DNA from: Chloroflexota bacterium
GTDB lineage: Bacteria > Chloroflexota > Anaerolineae > J102
Reading direction: 5' to 3'
NCBI GenBank assembly: GCA_024276255.1
Contig: JAJRXO010000188.1
Span: 1-19,012, forward strand
DNA length: 19,012 nt
The notes under the pieces are model-generated. The model ran no database searches, was not told where the DNA came from, and saw nothing but the letters and a program-made list of their open reading frames with translations. Position numbers and translations under genes: made by a program. Of the stretch, positions 7,188 to 16,790 are shown in pieces. Every line of letters starts with the position of its first letter. Position 1 is the stretch's first letter.

Positions 7188-7217
7188 ACGTGATCCCGGT
7201 CCCCGGGACCATCACGT
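7188..7217 (+). other. Second stem-loop upstream of aapQ
   Basis: ACGTGAT (7188-7194) pairs with ATCACGT (7211-7217), and within it GGTCC (7198-7202) pairs with GGACC (7206-7210), leaving a CCC bulge and a three-base loop. It lies 37 bases before the aapQ start and could help block read-through or limit ribosome loading. At the DNA level the palindromic arms could also be an operator. No U-tract follows. Confidence 0.6.
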
Positions 7218-7254
7218 GCGATACCTCATCCAGCATTCATCATAAGGTAATGCC

Positions 7255-8436
7255 ATGGCAACAAATACACGTAAAGGATCTACTGTTCCTTTCTGGCGGG
7301 ATGAGCGTTACCTGCAGGCTATTGCCCAGGTGATCGTTGTCGGTGGAATTGCGGCCCTGGGGTGGTGGCTCATCCGCAATTTATTGACCGGGCTGGAATC
7401 GTTGGGGACGCCGCTGAATTTCAGATTCCTGGGACAGACAGCGCAATTTGACATCGGGGAATCGATGATCTCATATACCCGCAATAGCCCCTACGTACGT
7501 GCCATCCTGGTGGGCTTGCTCAATACGATCAAGGTGTCTTCGGTGGGAATCCTGTTCGCCACCCTTTTCGGCGTCATTATCGGTGTGGCCAGACTCTCAT
7601 CGAACTGGCTGGTCAATCGTCTGGCAGCTGCTTATGTGGAGCTTCTCCGTAATATCCCATTATTGGTTTTCCTCATCTTTCTGTCTTCAACTGTTTTTCA
7701 CAAGCTTCCCCTGGTGGCGGAAGCTGCCAGTATCGGCAAATGGGCCTTCCTCACCAATCGTGGCATCTACGTCACCTGGGTACATAAGGCGGCGGGATGG
7801 TCCACATATCAGTGGGTGTTGTTGGCAGGCCTGCTGATTTCCGTGGTCATGTCTGTTCTGCTCATCCGCCAGGGCCGGCGCACCGGCCGCATGCCGTTGT
7901 GGTTCCTGTGGGCTTTGCTGAGTTTTATCGGCGTGGCAGTGGTGGGCTGGTTTATTATACCTGCCACCCCCCTGGTGCCGGACATTCCCACACTGCAAGG
8001 ACGCAACTTCCAGGGTGGCATCTCGCTGACGCCGGAATTTATGGCTATCTTCAGCGGCCTGGTTATATACACTGCCGCCTTTATTGCGGAGGTGGTGCGG
8101 GCAGGGATTCAGGCTGTCTCCAAAGGTCAGCGTGAGGCAGCCGCGGCTCTGGGATTGAGTAATTTCATGACCCTGCGTCTGGTTGTGTTCCCCCAGGCAA
8201 TGCGGGTGATCATCCCTCCTCTTACCAGCCAGTATCTGAATCTGACCAAGAACTCATCGCTGGCAATCGCTGTGGGCTATCCCGATCTGTTTGCAGTGGG
8301 AGGCACCATTGTCAATCAATCGGGCCGGGCGGTGGAGATCATCCTCATCACCATGGGGGTGTACCTCAGCTTCAGCCTGCTGACGTCGTTATTTATGAAC
8401 TGGTATAATCGCCATACACAACTGGTGGAGCGTTAG
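7255..8436 (+). CDS. aapQ: Amino-acid ABC transporter permease, AapQ/BztB type
   Basis: This 393-residue protein is a long polar-amino-acid permease of the HisM/GlnP superfamily. Length and layout match AapQ: an N-terminal membrane helix (about 21-41), a periplasmic stretch, the family opening SPYVRAILVGLLNTIKVS (79-96), several further helices, and the ATPase-contact EAA loop (about residues 294-313, REAAAALGLSNFMTLRLVVF). It would form the translocation path with AapM. The start ATG at 7255 has a weak ribosome site (AAGG at about 7244), consistent with lower expression than the binding protein. The stop is two bases before the aapM start, so the two permeases are probably translated in step. 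Confidence 0.92.
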   Translation: MATNTRKGSTVPFWRDERYLQAIAQVIVVGGIAALGWWLIRNLLTGLESLGTPLNFRFLGQTAQFDIGESMISYTRNSPYVRAILVGLLNTIKVSSVGILFATLFGVIIGVARLSSNWLVNRLAAAYVELLRNIPLLVFLIFLSSTVFHKLPLVAEAASIGKWAFLTNRGIYVTWVHKAAGWSTYQWVLLAGLLISVVMSVLLIRQGRRTGRMPLWFLWALLSFIGVAVVGWFIIPATPLVPDIPTLQGRNFQGGISLTPEFMAIFSGLVIYTAAFIAEVVRAGIQAVSKGQREAAAALGLSNFMTLRLVVFPQAMRVIIPPLTSQYLNLTKNSSLAIAVGYPDLFAVGGTIVNQSGRAVEIILITMGVYLSFSLLTSLFMNWYNRHTQLVER

Positions 8437-8438
8437 TC

Positions 8439-9650
8439 ATGACAACACAAGTTACTACGCCTAACGAAGTACTGCCGCCTCCCACCGAGCGATATACCAT
8501 ATTAGGCTGGCTGCACAAGAATCTGTTCAGCGACTGGTTCAACAGCATTCTCTCGATCATTGCCGGCGCCTTTGTGTTCGTCATTGTGCGAGGACTGCTG
8601 AGATGGCTGTTTGTGACAGCGCAGTGGGCAGCCATCAACGATAACATCTCGCTTTACATGAAGGGTCAGTATCCCGGGGCGGAAGACTGGCGTCTGTGGC
8701 TGCTGATCTATCTGGCCGTGCTGCTGACGGGCCTTATGTGGGGCGTGTTCATGCGCCGCACGAGTGCCATTACCTGGGTGCTGATGATGATGCCCCTGAT
8801 CCTCGGAGGCTGGGTATTCGCCCTGGGAAAGCCTTCCTGGTGGCTGGTGGCGCTGCTGGATATCGTGGGGATTGCGGGCTATCTGCTGGCCAAGCGTTTT
8901 CCACAGACCAGCAAACGCCTGACTGTCACCCTGCTCCTGTTGTATATGCCTCTGGTGATCCTGGTTATCCGCGGCTTCGGTGAAACGGGGTTTTTACCGC
9001 GCGTCGGCACCAATCTATGGGGCGGCCTGCTTCTGTCGTTGTTGCTGGCCATCATTGGCATTGTCTTCTCCTTCCCCATCGGCGTCTTGCTGGCGTTGGG
9101 ACGCCAATCGAAAATGCCAGCGCTGAAGACGCTCAGTATCATCTACATCGAGGTGATTCGTGGCGTACCGCTGATCACCCTGCTTTTCATGGGTCAGGTC
9201 ATGCTGCCCTTCTTCCTGCCAGCCGGGCTCACCATCGACCGGGTGATCCGGGCTGTGGTCGCCATCATCATGTTTGCTGCCGCGTACATGGCCGAGAACG
9301 TGCGTGGTGGCCTGCAATCCATTCCTCAAGGGCAGTTCGAGGCGGCGGATGCTATTGGCCTGAGCGGAATGCAGAAGATGGTACACATCATCCTGCCCCA
9401 GGCCCTGCGCACGGTCATCCCCGTATTGGTGGGCCAGTTCATCGGCCTGTTCAAAGATACCTCACTGGTTGCCCTCGTGGGCCTGCTGGATCTGCTGGGC
9501 ATTGCCCGTGGTATCCTGGCCAACCCCTCTTATATCGGCCGGCAGCTGGAGGTCTTTGCCTTCATCGCCCTCATCTACTGGATCTTCAGCTATGCCATGT
9601 CGTACGCAGCCAGGCGGCTGGAGATCTCCCTGGGAGTCGGCGAACGCTAG
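8439..9650 (+). CDS. aapM: Amino-acid ABC transporter permease, AapM/BztC type
   Basis: The 403-residue product is the second permease of the AapJQMP system. It has N-terminal hydrophobic segments (about 36-58, 86-103, 112-129, 135-150, 162-178), the core permease helices from about 194 on, and an EAA loop at about 301-320 (EAADAIGLSGMQKMVHIILP). AapM-type permeases have this extra N-terminal region compared with HisQ or GlnP. It starts two bases after the aapQ stop with a GGAG-containing site within the end of aapQ, and pairs with it to form the heterodimeric channel. A 57-base gap follows before the ATPase gene. Confidence 0.92.
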   Translation: MTTQVTTPNEVLPPPTERYTILGWLHKNLFSDWFNSILSIIAGAFVFVIVRGLLRWLFVTAQWAAINDNISLYMKGQYPGAEDWRLWLLIYLAVLLTGLMWGVFMRRTSAITWVLMMMPLILGGWVFALGKPSWWLVALLDIVGIAGYLLAKRFPQTSKRLTVTLLLLYMPLVILVIRGFGETGFLPRVGTNLWGGLLLSLLLAIIGIVFSFPIGVLLALGRQSKMPALKTLSIIYIEVIRGVPLITLLFMGQVMLPFFLPAGLTIDRVIRAVVAIIMFAAAYMAENVRGGLQSIPQGQFEAADAIGLSGMQKMVHIILPQALRTVIPVLVGQFIGLFKDTSLVALVGLLDLLGIARGILANPSYIGRQLEVFAFIALIYWIFSYAMSYAARRLEISLGVGER

Positions 9651-9707
9651 CCGTCCCCAGTTACTCAAGCATACTCATTCCCTGCCCGACAGCTTAAGGA
9701 GATACAA

Positions 9708-10448
<741 letters not shown>

Positions 10449-10479
10449 CTCCCCCGCCCGGGCAATGTATTGAAACCGA

Positions 10480-10509
10480 CGTGGTGCGCGGGCTTCCTCG
10501 CGCACCACG
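10480..10509 (+). terminator. Stem-loop after aapP, probable transcript end
   Basis: CGTGGTGCGCG (10480-10490) pairs perfectly with CGCGCACCACG (10499-10509), an 11-base GC-rich stem with an eight-base loop, 31 bases after the aapP stop. There is no immediate U-tract; the nearest T-rich stretch (TTCTCTTTT) is about 13 bases further on. It probably marks or protects the 3' end of the aap mRNA, with partial read-through into the peptidase gene possible. Confidence 0.55.
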
Positions 10510-10548
10510 CGGCGCGTCCAGTTCTCTTTTCTACCAGGACCAACTCCC

Positions 10549-11598
10549 ATGCCTATTCCCAGCATTGATAAAAGTTATCTTCAAAACACCCTGATCGAGC
10601 TGCTGAACACGCCCAGCCCCACCGGCTACACCCAGGCCGCCATCGAGCTGGTCATGCACAAGCTGGAATTATTGGGGATGACAGCTCACCAGGGCAACAA
10701 GGGCACACTGATTGCCACGCTGCCAGGACAGGCAGACACAGCCCCGCGGGCGCTTACAGCCCACATCGACACCCTGGGGGCGATGGTCAAGCGCATCAAG
10801 AGCAATGGTCGCCTGCAACTCAGCAAAATCGGCGGCTTTGCCTGGAATACGGTTGAAGGCGAGGGCTGCACGATCTTTAACGCCGCCGGCCTGCAAATCA
10901 GCGGCAGTCTGCTACTAAACCAGGCATCGAGCCATGTGTACGGTCAGGCGGTCAACGAAACCAAACGCACGGACGAGGCCATGGAGGTGCGCCTGGATGT
11001 GCGCAGCACATCGCAGGCCGAAACCGAGGCGTTGGGCATCAGTGTAGGGGATTTCGTGGCTTTCGATCCGCGGGTCCTGGTCAGCGAAAGCGGTTTCATC
11101 CGCTCGCGGCATCTGGATGACAAGGCGGGGGTAGCCTGCATGCTGGCCGCGGCCAAAGCGCTGGCAGATGCCGGCCTAAGCCCCAGCCAGCGCACGACCC
11201 TGCACTTCAGCCATTACGAAGAGGTAGGGCACGGGGCAGCTACCGGCATCCCCGGCGATGTGACAGAGCTTGTGGCTGTGGACATGGCCGCCGTGGGTGA
11301 AGGGCAAAGCTCCGATGAGTTCCACGTGACGATCTGCGCCAAGGATTCGGGAGGGCCGTACCACCATTCCCTCACACAGCGCCTGCGACAACTCGCCCGC
11401 TCTCACGACATCCCCTTCGTGGTGGATATCTACCCCTATTACGGCTCGGATGGTGAGGCGTACTGGCGCGCCGGCGGCGATGTGCGGGTGGCGCTGATCG
11501 GGCCGGGCGTTGATGCTTCTCACAGTTACGAGCGCACGCACATGGAGGCGCTGTTGGCCACCACGCGACTGATCCTGGCCTATCTACTGAGTGAATGA
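10549..11598 (+). CDS. M42-family metallo-aminopeptidase
   Basis: The 349-residue product matches M42 (TET/glutamyl aminopeptidase-like) cocatalytic dinuclear metallopeptidases. Expected metal and catalytic positions are visible: His72 and Asp74 in TAHIDTLG, bridging Asp190 in RHLDDKAG, the catalytic pair Glu224-Glu225 in HYEEVGHGA, Asp245 in VAVDMA, and His325 in ASHSYERTH. These enzymes form large cytoplasmic assemblies that trim peptides from the N-terminus. The gene follows the amino-acid transporter after a 100-base gap containing a stem-loop, so it may be partly co-transcribed; use of imported or internal peptides is a reasonable but unproven link. A CAGGA lies upstream of the start. 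It converges with the histidine kinase gene on the other strand, ending 21 bases from it, with no terminator between them. Confidence 0.88.
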   Translation: MPIPSIDKSYLQNTLIELLNTPSPTGYTQAAIELVMHKLELLGMTAHQGNKGTLIATLPGQADTAPRALTAHIDTLGAMVKRIKSNGRLQLSKIGGFAWNTVEGEGCTIFNAAGLQISGSLLLNQASSHVYGQAVNETKRTDEAMEVRLDVRSTSQAETEALGISVGDFVAFDPRVLVSESGFIRSRHLDDKAGVACMLAAAKALADAGLSPSQRTTLHFSHYEEVGHGAATGIPGDVTELVAVDMAAVGEGQSSDEFHVTICAKDSGGPYHHSLTQRLRQLARSHDIPFVVDIYPYYGSDGEAYWRAGGDVRVALIGPGVDASHSYERTHMEALLATTRLILAYLLSE

Positions 11599-11619
11599 GG
11601 GGGGAGCCAGGGAAATCAC

Positions 11620-14091
11620 TCAGACATCCCGCTGATACGCGTATTGATCCTGCTCGTTCTGAGTTTGTGGCGCCAGCACCTGCCACGGCAAGCGCACGGT
11701 GAATGTGGTTCCCTCTCCCAATTTGCTCTGCACCTCGACGGTGCCTTTGTGCGCCTCCACAGCATCCTTCACCAGAGCCAGGCCCAGGCCGGTTCCGCGT
11801 ACACCGGCATCATGTGCCCGCCGCGAGCGATAAAACTTGGTGAACAGATGTGGTAAATCTTCCTCGGGGATGCCCAGGCCCTCATCCCGCACCTCGATCA
11901 ACAATTGTTCCGCTTCCCTGTGAATCCGCACCCACACCCGTCCCCCGTGCAGGCTGTACTTCACCGCATTACTGAGCAGGTTCTTAAGAATGCTCAACAT
12001 CATGTCGCGGTTGGCGGTTACCGGCGGTAGGGTGGGATCTACCTCACACAGCATTCTGATCCCCGCTTTGTGCGCCTGCAGCTCCATGGCTGCCACGACC
12101 TCTTCCAGCAATGCCTGCAGGTCGATCTCTTCCAGCGTAAGCTCGGCCCGCCCCGATTCCAGTTTCGACAGATCGAGCAGGGTATTCACCACGCGCGTCA
12201 TGCGGTCCGCCTCGGAATCGATGATCGTCAGACATTGTTGTCGCATTTCGTCAGTAAGGCGGTCGGCGCCATTGAGCAGCAGATCGGCATAACCCTTGAT
12301 GCTGGAAAGGGGCGTCCGTAATTCGTGGGAAACATTGGCCACGATGTTGGCCTGCAGGCGGGCCAGCTCCTTGATCTGCGTGATGTCCATAAAATTCAGC
12401 AGAAAATGATCCTGCACAGGCGTCATGCCCAGAAGAACATCCCGCCGCCCCTTCCGTCCATTCAGCACTGCTTCCTGAGGTTGCATAGCCTGGCCTGTCT
12501 CAAAGGCCTGACGCAGGGCGCTGTCATCGGCATGCACGAGCTCGGAAAAAATACGTACAATGCTTTGCCCCAGTAGTTCCTGGCGATCATATCCCACGAT
12601 CTTTGCGGCAGCCAGGTTCATATCGACGATATGCAGATCAGCATCGACCAAGACAATGCCGGTGAAGGCCTGCTCCAGGATGATCTCGGCCCGCTGCTTT
12701 TCCTCCAGTGCCTGCTGGTACAACCAGGCATTCTGCACGGCAATGGCCGTCTGATTGGCCAGGGTGGAAAGCATGAGCTGTTCATCCGTGGTGTAAGTAA
12801 TGCCCGATAGTTTGGGGCCGACGATCAACAGACCCATCAATTCGCCCTGGGCCAACAATGGTACGAAAAGAACGGCGCCAATCGTATCCAGATCACGGCG
12901 TTCGCGCGCCCACAGGGCCTTGAAGCGGGGCGTCAGCTCCACATCCACCAATGTCTGCACATCTTTCACGTGGCTGAGATGCTCCACCACGGGGTGGTCG
13001 GGGCGTAAGAACATATCATCATGCTCCGGCAGGCCGTGTTCGGCCACCATTTCATACACACCCGAATCCTGATCTCGCAGGAAGAGGGCGACGCGGGCGA
13101 TATGCACCGTCGATGCCAGCTCGTTGAGCATCATTTCGGTCAGGCGCTCGAGGTTCAGAATGGTAGCGGCGGTGCGGCTGACACGTTGCAACATGAGGTT
13201 GGCGTTGTATTTCTCGCGGAAGAACATGCGATCGATCCATTGCTGCATGCGCTCCTGCGCCGGCTGCATGATCAGCGCCACAATCACAGCCAGCATCACA
13301 CTCACCAGCAGGGTCTGATAACCGGTGACCGTGTCGAAGATGTTGACGGTAAGATAAATCAGCAACAAATAGCCCACACCCACGATCACCGTGGGCACGG
13401 TATACATCAGCCCCTTCCGCACTACCAGGCTGATATCGAGTAGCTGGTAACGAAAGATCGTATAGGCAAGGAGGATGGCATTCCACGTATTGGCCATGAT
13501 ATCCAGGGGATAGGCCCCCAGATGCCCGTAAGAATTGGTTAGCCCTCCAGCCAGGATCACGATCAGCCCGGTCAACACATATCGATAACGATTTCGCTGT
13601 ACGTAGTCCTTGGTCTCGCGGATGCCGCGGACAAGGATCAGCGTCGAGTATCCCAGTAAAAAAGCGAAGTAGATACCGAAGTAAGGGATCGCTCGTCCCA
13701 GCGCGAATTCAATCAGGCCCTGTTCGGTGATGTTGATATCACCGGCCATATAGCCCTTGACGGCCATGATCAGGAACACCCCACACGCCAAAATACCGAT
13801 CTTGAGGATGATGTCGAATCTTGCTTCCCGGCGAAACGCGTGCACAAAGCTGTAAAATGCCAGCGGCATCACCACCACGCCGATCATCATCAAACGGTTC
13901 CAGGCCGGGGCCCGGGAGCGATCCAGATACATCATCAACGCCCCCAGGCTCCATATCATCATACTCAGCAAGTACAGGATAAAACGCTGATTGACTTTGT
14001 CTTCCAGGCCATGGCGCCAGGTAACCAGCACGAGGAAGGAGTAAAGAATCAGGGCCAGAGCCGGTACCAGGCTGAGGAAGAAGATATTCAT
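11620..14091 (-). CDS. Membrane histidine kinase: multi-helix N-terminus, GAF, PAS, HisKA, HATPase
   Basis: This is an 823-residue sensor kinase. Residues 1-275 contain about eight hydrophobic segments (near 5-24, 37-55, 67-84, 95-111, 135-155, 170-186, 200-213, 230-250, 260-275) and resemble the seven-helix N-terminal region of certain kinases. A GAF domain spans about 300-460 and a PAS domain about 468-575. The phospho-acceptor is His589 in NVSHELRTPLSSIKGY. The ATPase domain has the N-box NLLSNAVKYS (704-713), DEGLGIPEEDL (736-746) and GTGLGLALVK (766-775). It follows the GH3-like gene by 16 bases on the same strand with no clear ribosome site, suggesting coupled translation. No regulator is adjacent in the run, so its partner is elsewhere or is the divergent one at 16944. 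The ligand is unknown. Confidence 0.9.
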   Translation of the reverse strand: MNIFFLSLVPALALILYSFLVLVTWRHGLEDKVNQRFILYLLSMMIWSLGALMMYLDRSRAPAWNRLMMIGVVVMPLAFYSFVHAFRREARFDIILKIGILACGVFLIMAVKGYMAGDINITEQGLIEFALGRAIPYFGIYFAFLLGYSTLILVRGIRETKDYVQRNRYRYVLTGLIVILAGGLTNSYGHLGAYPLDIMANTWNAILLAYTIFRYQLLDISLVVRKGLMYTVPTVIVGVGYLLLIYLTVNIFDTVTGYQTLLVSVMLAVIVALIMQPAQERMQQWIDRMFFREKYNANLMLQRVSRTAATILNLERLTEMMLNELASTVHIARVALFLRDQDSGVYEMVAEHGLPEHDDMFLRPDHPVVEHLSHVKDVQTLVDVELTPRFKALWARERRDLDTIGAVLFVPLLAQGELMGLLIVGPKLSGITYTTDEQLMLSTLANQTAIAVQNAWLYQQALEEKQRAEIILEQAFTGIVLVDADLHIVDMNLAAAKIVGYDRQELLGQSIVRIFSELVHADDSALRQAFETGQAMQPQEAVLNGRKGRRDVLLGMTPVQDHFLLNFMDITQIKELARLQANIVANVSHELRTPLSSIKGYADLLLNGADRLTDEMRQQCLTIIDSEADRMTRVVNTLLDLSKLESGRAELTLEEIDLQALLEEVVAAMELQAHKAGIRMLCEVDPTLPPVTANRDMMLSILKNLLSNAVKYSLHGGRVWVRIHREAEQLLIEVRDEGLGIPEEDLPHLFTKFYRSRRAHDAGVRGTGLGLALVKDAVEAHKGTVEVQSKLGEGTTFTVRLPWQVLAPQTQNEQDQYAYQRDV

Positions 14092-14107
14092 AAGCGACGA
14101 CAGACAA

Positions 14108-15715
14108 TCAAGACAGAGACTTGCTGATCCGTTTCAAATCGGAAACAATCTGATCGGATGGGTTCATGTGTGGCGGTTTGAGATGCGCCAGATCGGCGCC
14201 GGCCGCCTGACGCTCCAGATAAAACGCCGCGAAGGTCCCGCGATGCAAAAAAGTGAGTCGCAAGGGGTCTATCCCCAACATGGTCTCCAGATCAGAATAG
14301 AAGGGATTATCCCGCTTGAGATTCTCGTGGATCTTCGTACGTACTTCGTCCAGCTTCAGCGGTTCACGCGGCTCCAGGTACACATGCAGCGTGGCGCCCT
14401 CGGACGTCATTTCCTTGCGCGCGGTCCACTCTTCATAGTTGATACCGGTATCGTGAATGGCACGCCAGATCATCGACTCATCGATCAGGCCCGTGAAGCC
14501 AGCCAGGTCGATCAGGCCGTCGGAACGACCGGCGCACACCATCGAAGGCATTTGAACGCCCAGTTCATCATTTTTCAGGTCAACAAAACGAATCAGATCT
14601 CGCATGCGATAGCGCAGGAAGGGGCCGCCATGAAGGCTGGTGATTACCAGTTCATAACGCTGACCGGGCTCCACCTCATCCAGTAACACTGTGCGCGGCT
14701 GATAGGAGGGGTCCTGGCGATTTTTTACCCAGTCTTTTTCGGGAATAAATTCGATGAACACGACATCAGGGAAGAAATACATACCCACGCGATCCCAGGC
14801 CTGTACCGCTGCCACCACGCCCGTCTCGGTGGAGGCGTAGAGCTCAAGAGGGGTAACACCCCAGTACTCGGCGATCTTCTCCTTGTAGATGGAGGTGTCG
14901 GTGCCGCCGCAGGTAATCCCCTTCACATTCCAGATATCCTTGGGCAACATGCCACGGCCGGCCAGGCGGCTGCGCACATAGGCCCGTGACAGCCGAACCA
15001 TGGCCTTGGGATGCACCACATAGCGTGACATCTTGGCGCCGCCCGCCCCCTGGGCAAAGCGTTCGCCGATCTTCACCAGCACTGATGTGATGGAGCCCAG
15101 CACATCGATACCCGTTACCATGGCCTTCTGGAAACTCAGCTCCAGGCGCTCCTGAAACGACAGATTCTCGGTCTCACCCAGCGATGGCACGAAATGGAAG
15201 GGAAAGCGCTGGGCCACGCTGAGGAGGGCAACACCGCTGGCATATGGCGCCGCCGGCACGTTGTACAGCAATACATCACTCTCTTCCAGGCGTACCTCCC
15301 CACGATGTCGGGCCATGGACAGGATGAATGCAGACATTATGCGCTCGCCCGCCTTGTCATACACTTCACGGCTATAGGGCACCATCTTGTACCCTCCGGA
15401 ACGGCCCGAAGTATGCGCCCAGATGTATGGCTTGCGAGGCAAAGTATGTTCCTGTCCATCCCGCATGAAAGGCTCATAATCCATGTATTCGGTCAGGGGG
15501 ACTGAATTGCGGAATTCATCCAGAGTGGCCGGGGTTTTGCCATTCATCAGCTTCTTCCCCAGCTCCGAAGCCCCGACTTCGTTCAGCTGTTCCAATAGCA
15601 AGCGTTCCTGAATGCTCATGAATTCAGATAATGTGAGATCCAGAAAACCACAGTATTGTTTCCAGATGTCCTGCTTGCGGCCTTGTTTGAGCAATTGGAT
15701 GATTTCAGTGTTCAT
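14108..15715 (-). CDS. GH3-like acyl-adenylating enzyme
   Basis: The 535-residue product resembles the GH3 family of acyl-acid-amido synthetases, a branch of adenylate-forming enzymes. Visible motifs are the phosphate-binding TSGRSGGYKMVPYS (102-115), the TCGGTDTS segment (268-275), the adenine-side YASTETG (293-299), the ribose-side RYRMRDLIRF (368-377) and GRSDGLIDL (396-404) before a small C-terminal domain. Plant GH3 enzymes adenylate a carboxylic acid and join it to an amino acid; the substrate of bacterial forms is mostly unknown, and a CoA-ligase-like role cannot be excluded. I chose ATG 15715, ten codons inside the longest frame, because AAGAGGA lies just upstream and the extra residues (MHIHCQKRTP) do not fit the family. 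A methyltransferase gene precedes it and a membrane kinase follows 16 bases later. Confidence 0.75.
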   Translation of the reverse strand: MNTEIIQLLKQGRKQDIWKQYCGFLDLTLSEFMSIQERLLLEQLNEVGASELGKKLMNGKTPATLDEFRNSVPLTEYMDYEPFMRDGQEHTLPRKPYIWAHTSGRSGGYKMVPYSREVYDKAGERIMSAFILSMARHRGEVRLEESDVLLYNVPAAPYASGVALLSVAQRFPFHFVPSLGETENLSFQERLELSFQKAMVTGIDVLGSITSVLVKIGERFAQGAGGAKMSRYVVHPKAMVRLSRAYVRSRLAGRGMLPKDIWNVKGITCGGTDTSIYKEKIAEYWGVTPLELYASTETGVVAAVQAWDRVGMYFFPDVVFIEFIPEKDWVKNRQDPSYQPRTVLLDEVEPGQRYELVITSLHGGPFLRYRMRDLIRFVDLKNDELGVQMPSMVCAGRSDGLIDLAGFTGLIDESMIWRAIHDTGINYEEWTARKEMTSEGATLHVYLEPREPLKLDEVRTKIHENLKRDNPFYSDLETMLGIDPLRLTFLHRGTFAAFYLERQAAGADLAHLKPPHMNPSDQIVSDLKRISKSLS

Positions 15716-15749
15716 GGGCGTCCTCTTTTGGCAGTGAATGTGCAAATAC

Positions 15750-15774
15750 GCCGGTATAGCTCAGGAGCTACGGC
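15750..15774 (-). other. Stem-loop in the leader of the GH3-like gene
   Basis: TAGCTC (15757-15762) pairs with GAGCTA (15765-15770), extended by GCCG (15750-15753) pairing with CGGC (15771-15774) across a three-base bulge. It lies in the 142-base gap between the methyltransferase stop and the GH3-like start, 35 bases upstream of the latter on the minus strand. There is no U-tract on either side. It could be an RNA regulatory element or an operator. TAGCTCAGG resembles a tRNA D-arm by chance only. I see nothing else definite in this gap. Confidence 0.4.
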
Positions 15775-15857
15775 ATATTCGTGGAGACGATCAGATTGTG
15801 TATAGGTAACTGCTGGCAGGGTTTTACTGGTAAAGGTGAGGAAATCGTGCTGTTTAG

Positions 15858-16646
15858 TCAGACAGGCAGCGCCCCATTGGCAACTGCTTTCAAAATCAGA
15901 CCGCCAGGAAAGATACGTCGGAGAGCCGGAATCTCGGACATCTCCTGACAATGGAACCCCATGTTCTGTAGAAGATCACGCCATTCGGCGCTCGTGAGCA
16001 CATGCTTGAAGGCCTCGATCTCCGCCTCTGCCCGGTGCTCCGTCATCTTCAACCCACAAACCTCAAAACCACTTCCCGAGGGCTTGGAGGCCGAGCGGCG
16101 CAGCATCCAGCCATAATATGCAATCAGAACCCGCAGCATCAGCACGCCCATGGGTGAACGCCAGAAAGCATTGGCGCACACGTCGGCCATCACAAAGGTC
16201 CCTCCCGGGCGCAGAACCCGCTTAACCTCGCTGATAAGTTCGGCCACGTCCATATGGTGCGTGCCCAGGCCGCAGATCACCACGTCAAAACTGTCATCGG
16301 GCAACGGCATTTGCATGGCCGAGGCACAGATCAGTTCCGGAGGTCTCGCCGCAGCGCCAGCAGTGATCTTTTGCTGCGCCCGCTCCAGCATACCCGGCGT
16401 TATGTCCAGTCCCACGATGTGGGCGTCGATCCCCGGCCTCGCGGCCAGGCGTCGGGGAATCACGGCCGTGCCTGTGGCCACATCCAGGATACGATCTCCG
16501 GGACTGATTTCCAGCATCCCCAGTAACCTGCTCACAAAATCATCATACCCCACCCCCCAGAACAATTGCAGTTCATAATCAACCGCCTCCTCATATGTAG
16601 GAGCCAATTCGGTAAACGCCTCGATCACTATGGCTTGTTCTTCCAC
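15858..16646 (-). CDS. SAM-dependent class I methyltransferase, UbiE-like
   Basis: The 262-residue product has the Rossmann-type SAM-binding fold: motif I ILDVATGTAVIPRRLA (about 53-68), the acidic residue after strand 2 in GLDITPGMLERA (about 79-90), ASAMQMPLPDDSFDVVICGLGTHHM (about 108-132) and LRPGGTFVMADV. The C-terminal third, which sets substrate choice, ends in the AEWRDLLQNMGF type helix common to UbiE/menaquinone-like and small-molecule methyltransferases. I prefer the GTG start at 16646 because a perfect AAGGAG lies six bases before it. An upstream ATG at 16670 has no ribosome site and would place this AAGGAG inside the coding region. The GH3-like gene follows on the same strand after 142 bases. 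The acceptor molecule is unknown. Confidence 0.85.
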   Translation of the reverse strand: MEEQAIVIEAFTELAPTYEEAVDYELQLFWGVGYDDFVSRLLGMLEISPGDRILDVATGTAVIPRRLAARPGIDAHIVGLDITPGMLERAQQKITAGAAARPPELICASAMQMPLPDDSFDVVICGLGTHHMDVAELISEVKRVLRPGGTFVMADVCANAFWRSPMGVLMLRVLIAYYGWMLRRSASKPSGSGFEVCGLKMTEHRAEAEIEAFKHVLTSAEWRDLLQNMGFHCQEMSEIPALRRIFPGGLILKAVANGALPV

Positions 16647-16709
16647 GTAAAACTCCTTACGGACAACCATCGCTGAAAGGATGAAGGCAACGAAAAGAAC
16701 GACTGAGGT

Positions 16710-16738
16710 AGTATATCACATTACCTGGTAAACAAAAA
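16710..16738 (-). promoter_or_regulatory. Candidate promoter of the methyltransferase gene with palindromic operator in its spacer
   Basis: Read on the minus strand, TTTTTG (16738-16733) and TATACT (16715-16710) are separated by 17 bases, a plausible -35/-10 pair about 64 bases upstream of the GTG start. The spacer contains a perfect palindrome, TTACC-T-GGTAA (16721-16731), well placed for a repressor or an activator that twists the spacer. An overlapping repeat AGGTA (16706-16710) with TACCT (16722-16726) is also present. These are pattern matches only. Confidence 0.45.
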
Positions 16739-16784
16739 CTACGAATCTTCACATTCTCTGAACCATTGACTTACGTAAAGCGAT

Positions 16785-16790
16785 TATAAT
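16785..16790 (+). promoter_or_regulatory. Candidate -10 box for the two-component pair
   Basis: TATAAT is a perfect -10 consensus 154 bases before the response regulator start. TTGACT (16766-16771) lies upstream but only 13 bases away, too close for a usual promoter, so the -35 is uncertain. The remaining leader up to 16943 has no strong hairpin, U-tract or ribosome site that I can see. Confidence 0.35.

Noticed and set aside
15757..15770. tRNA-like TAGCTCAGGAGCTA
   Set aside because: Only the D-arm-like string is present; there is no acceptor stem, anticodon arm or T-arm around it on either strand.
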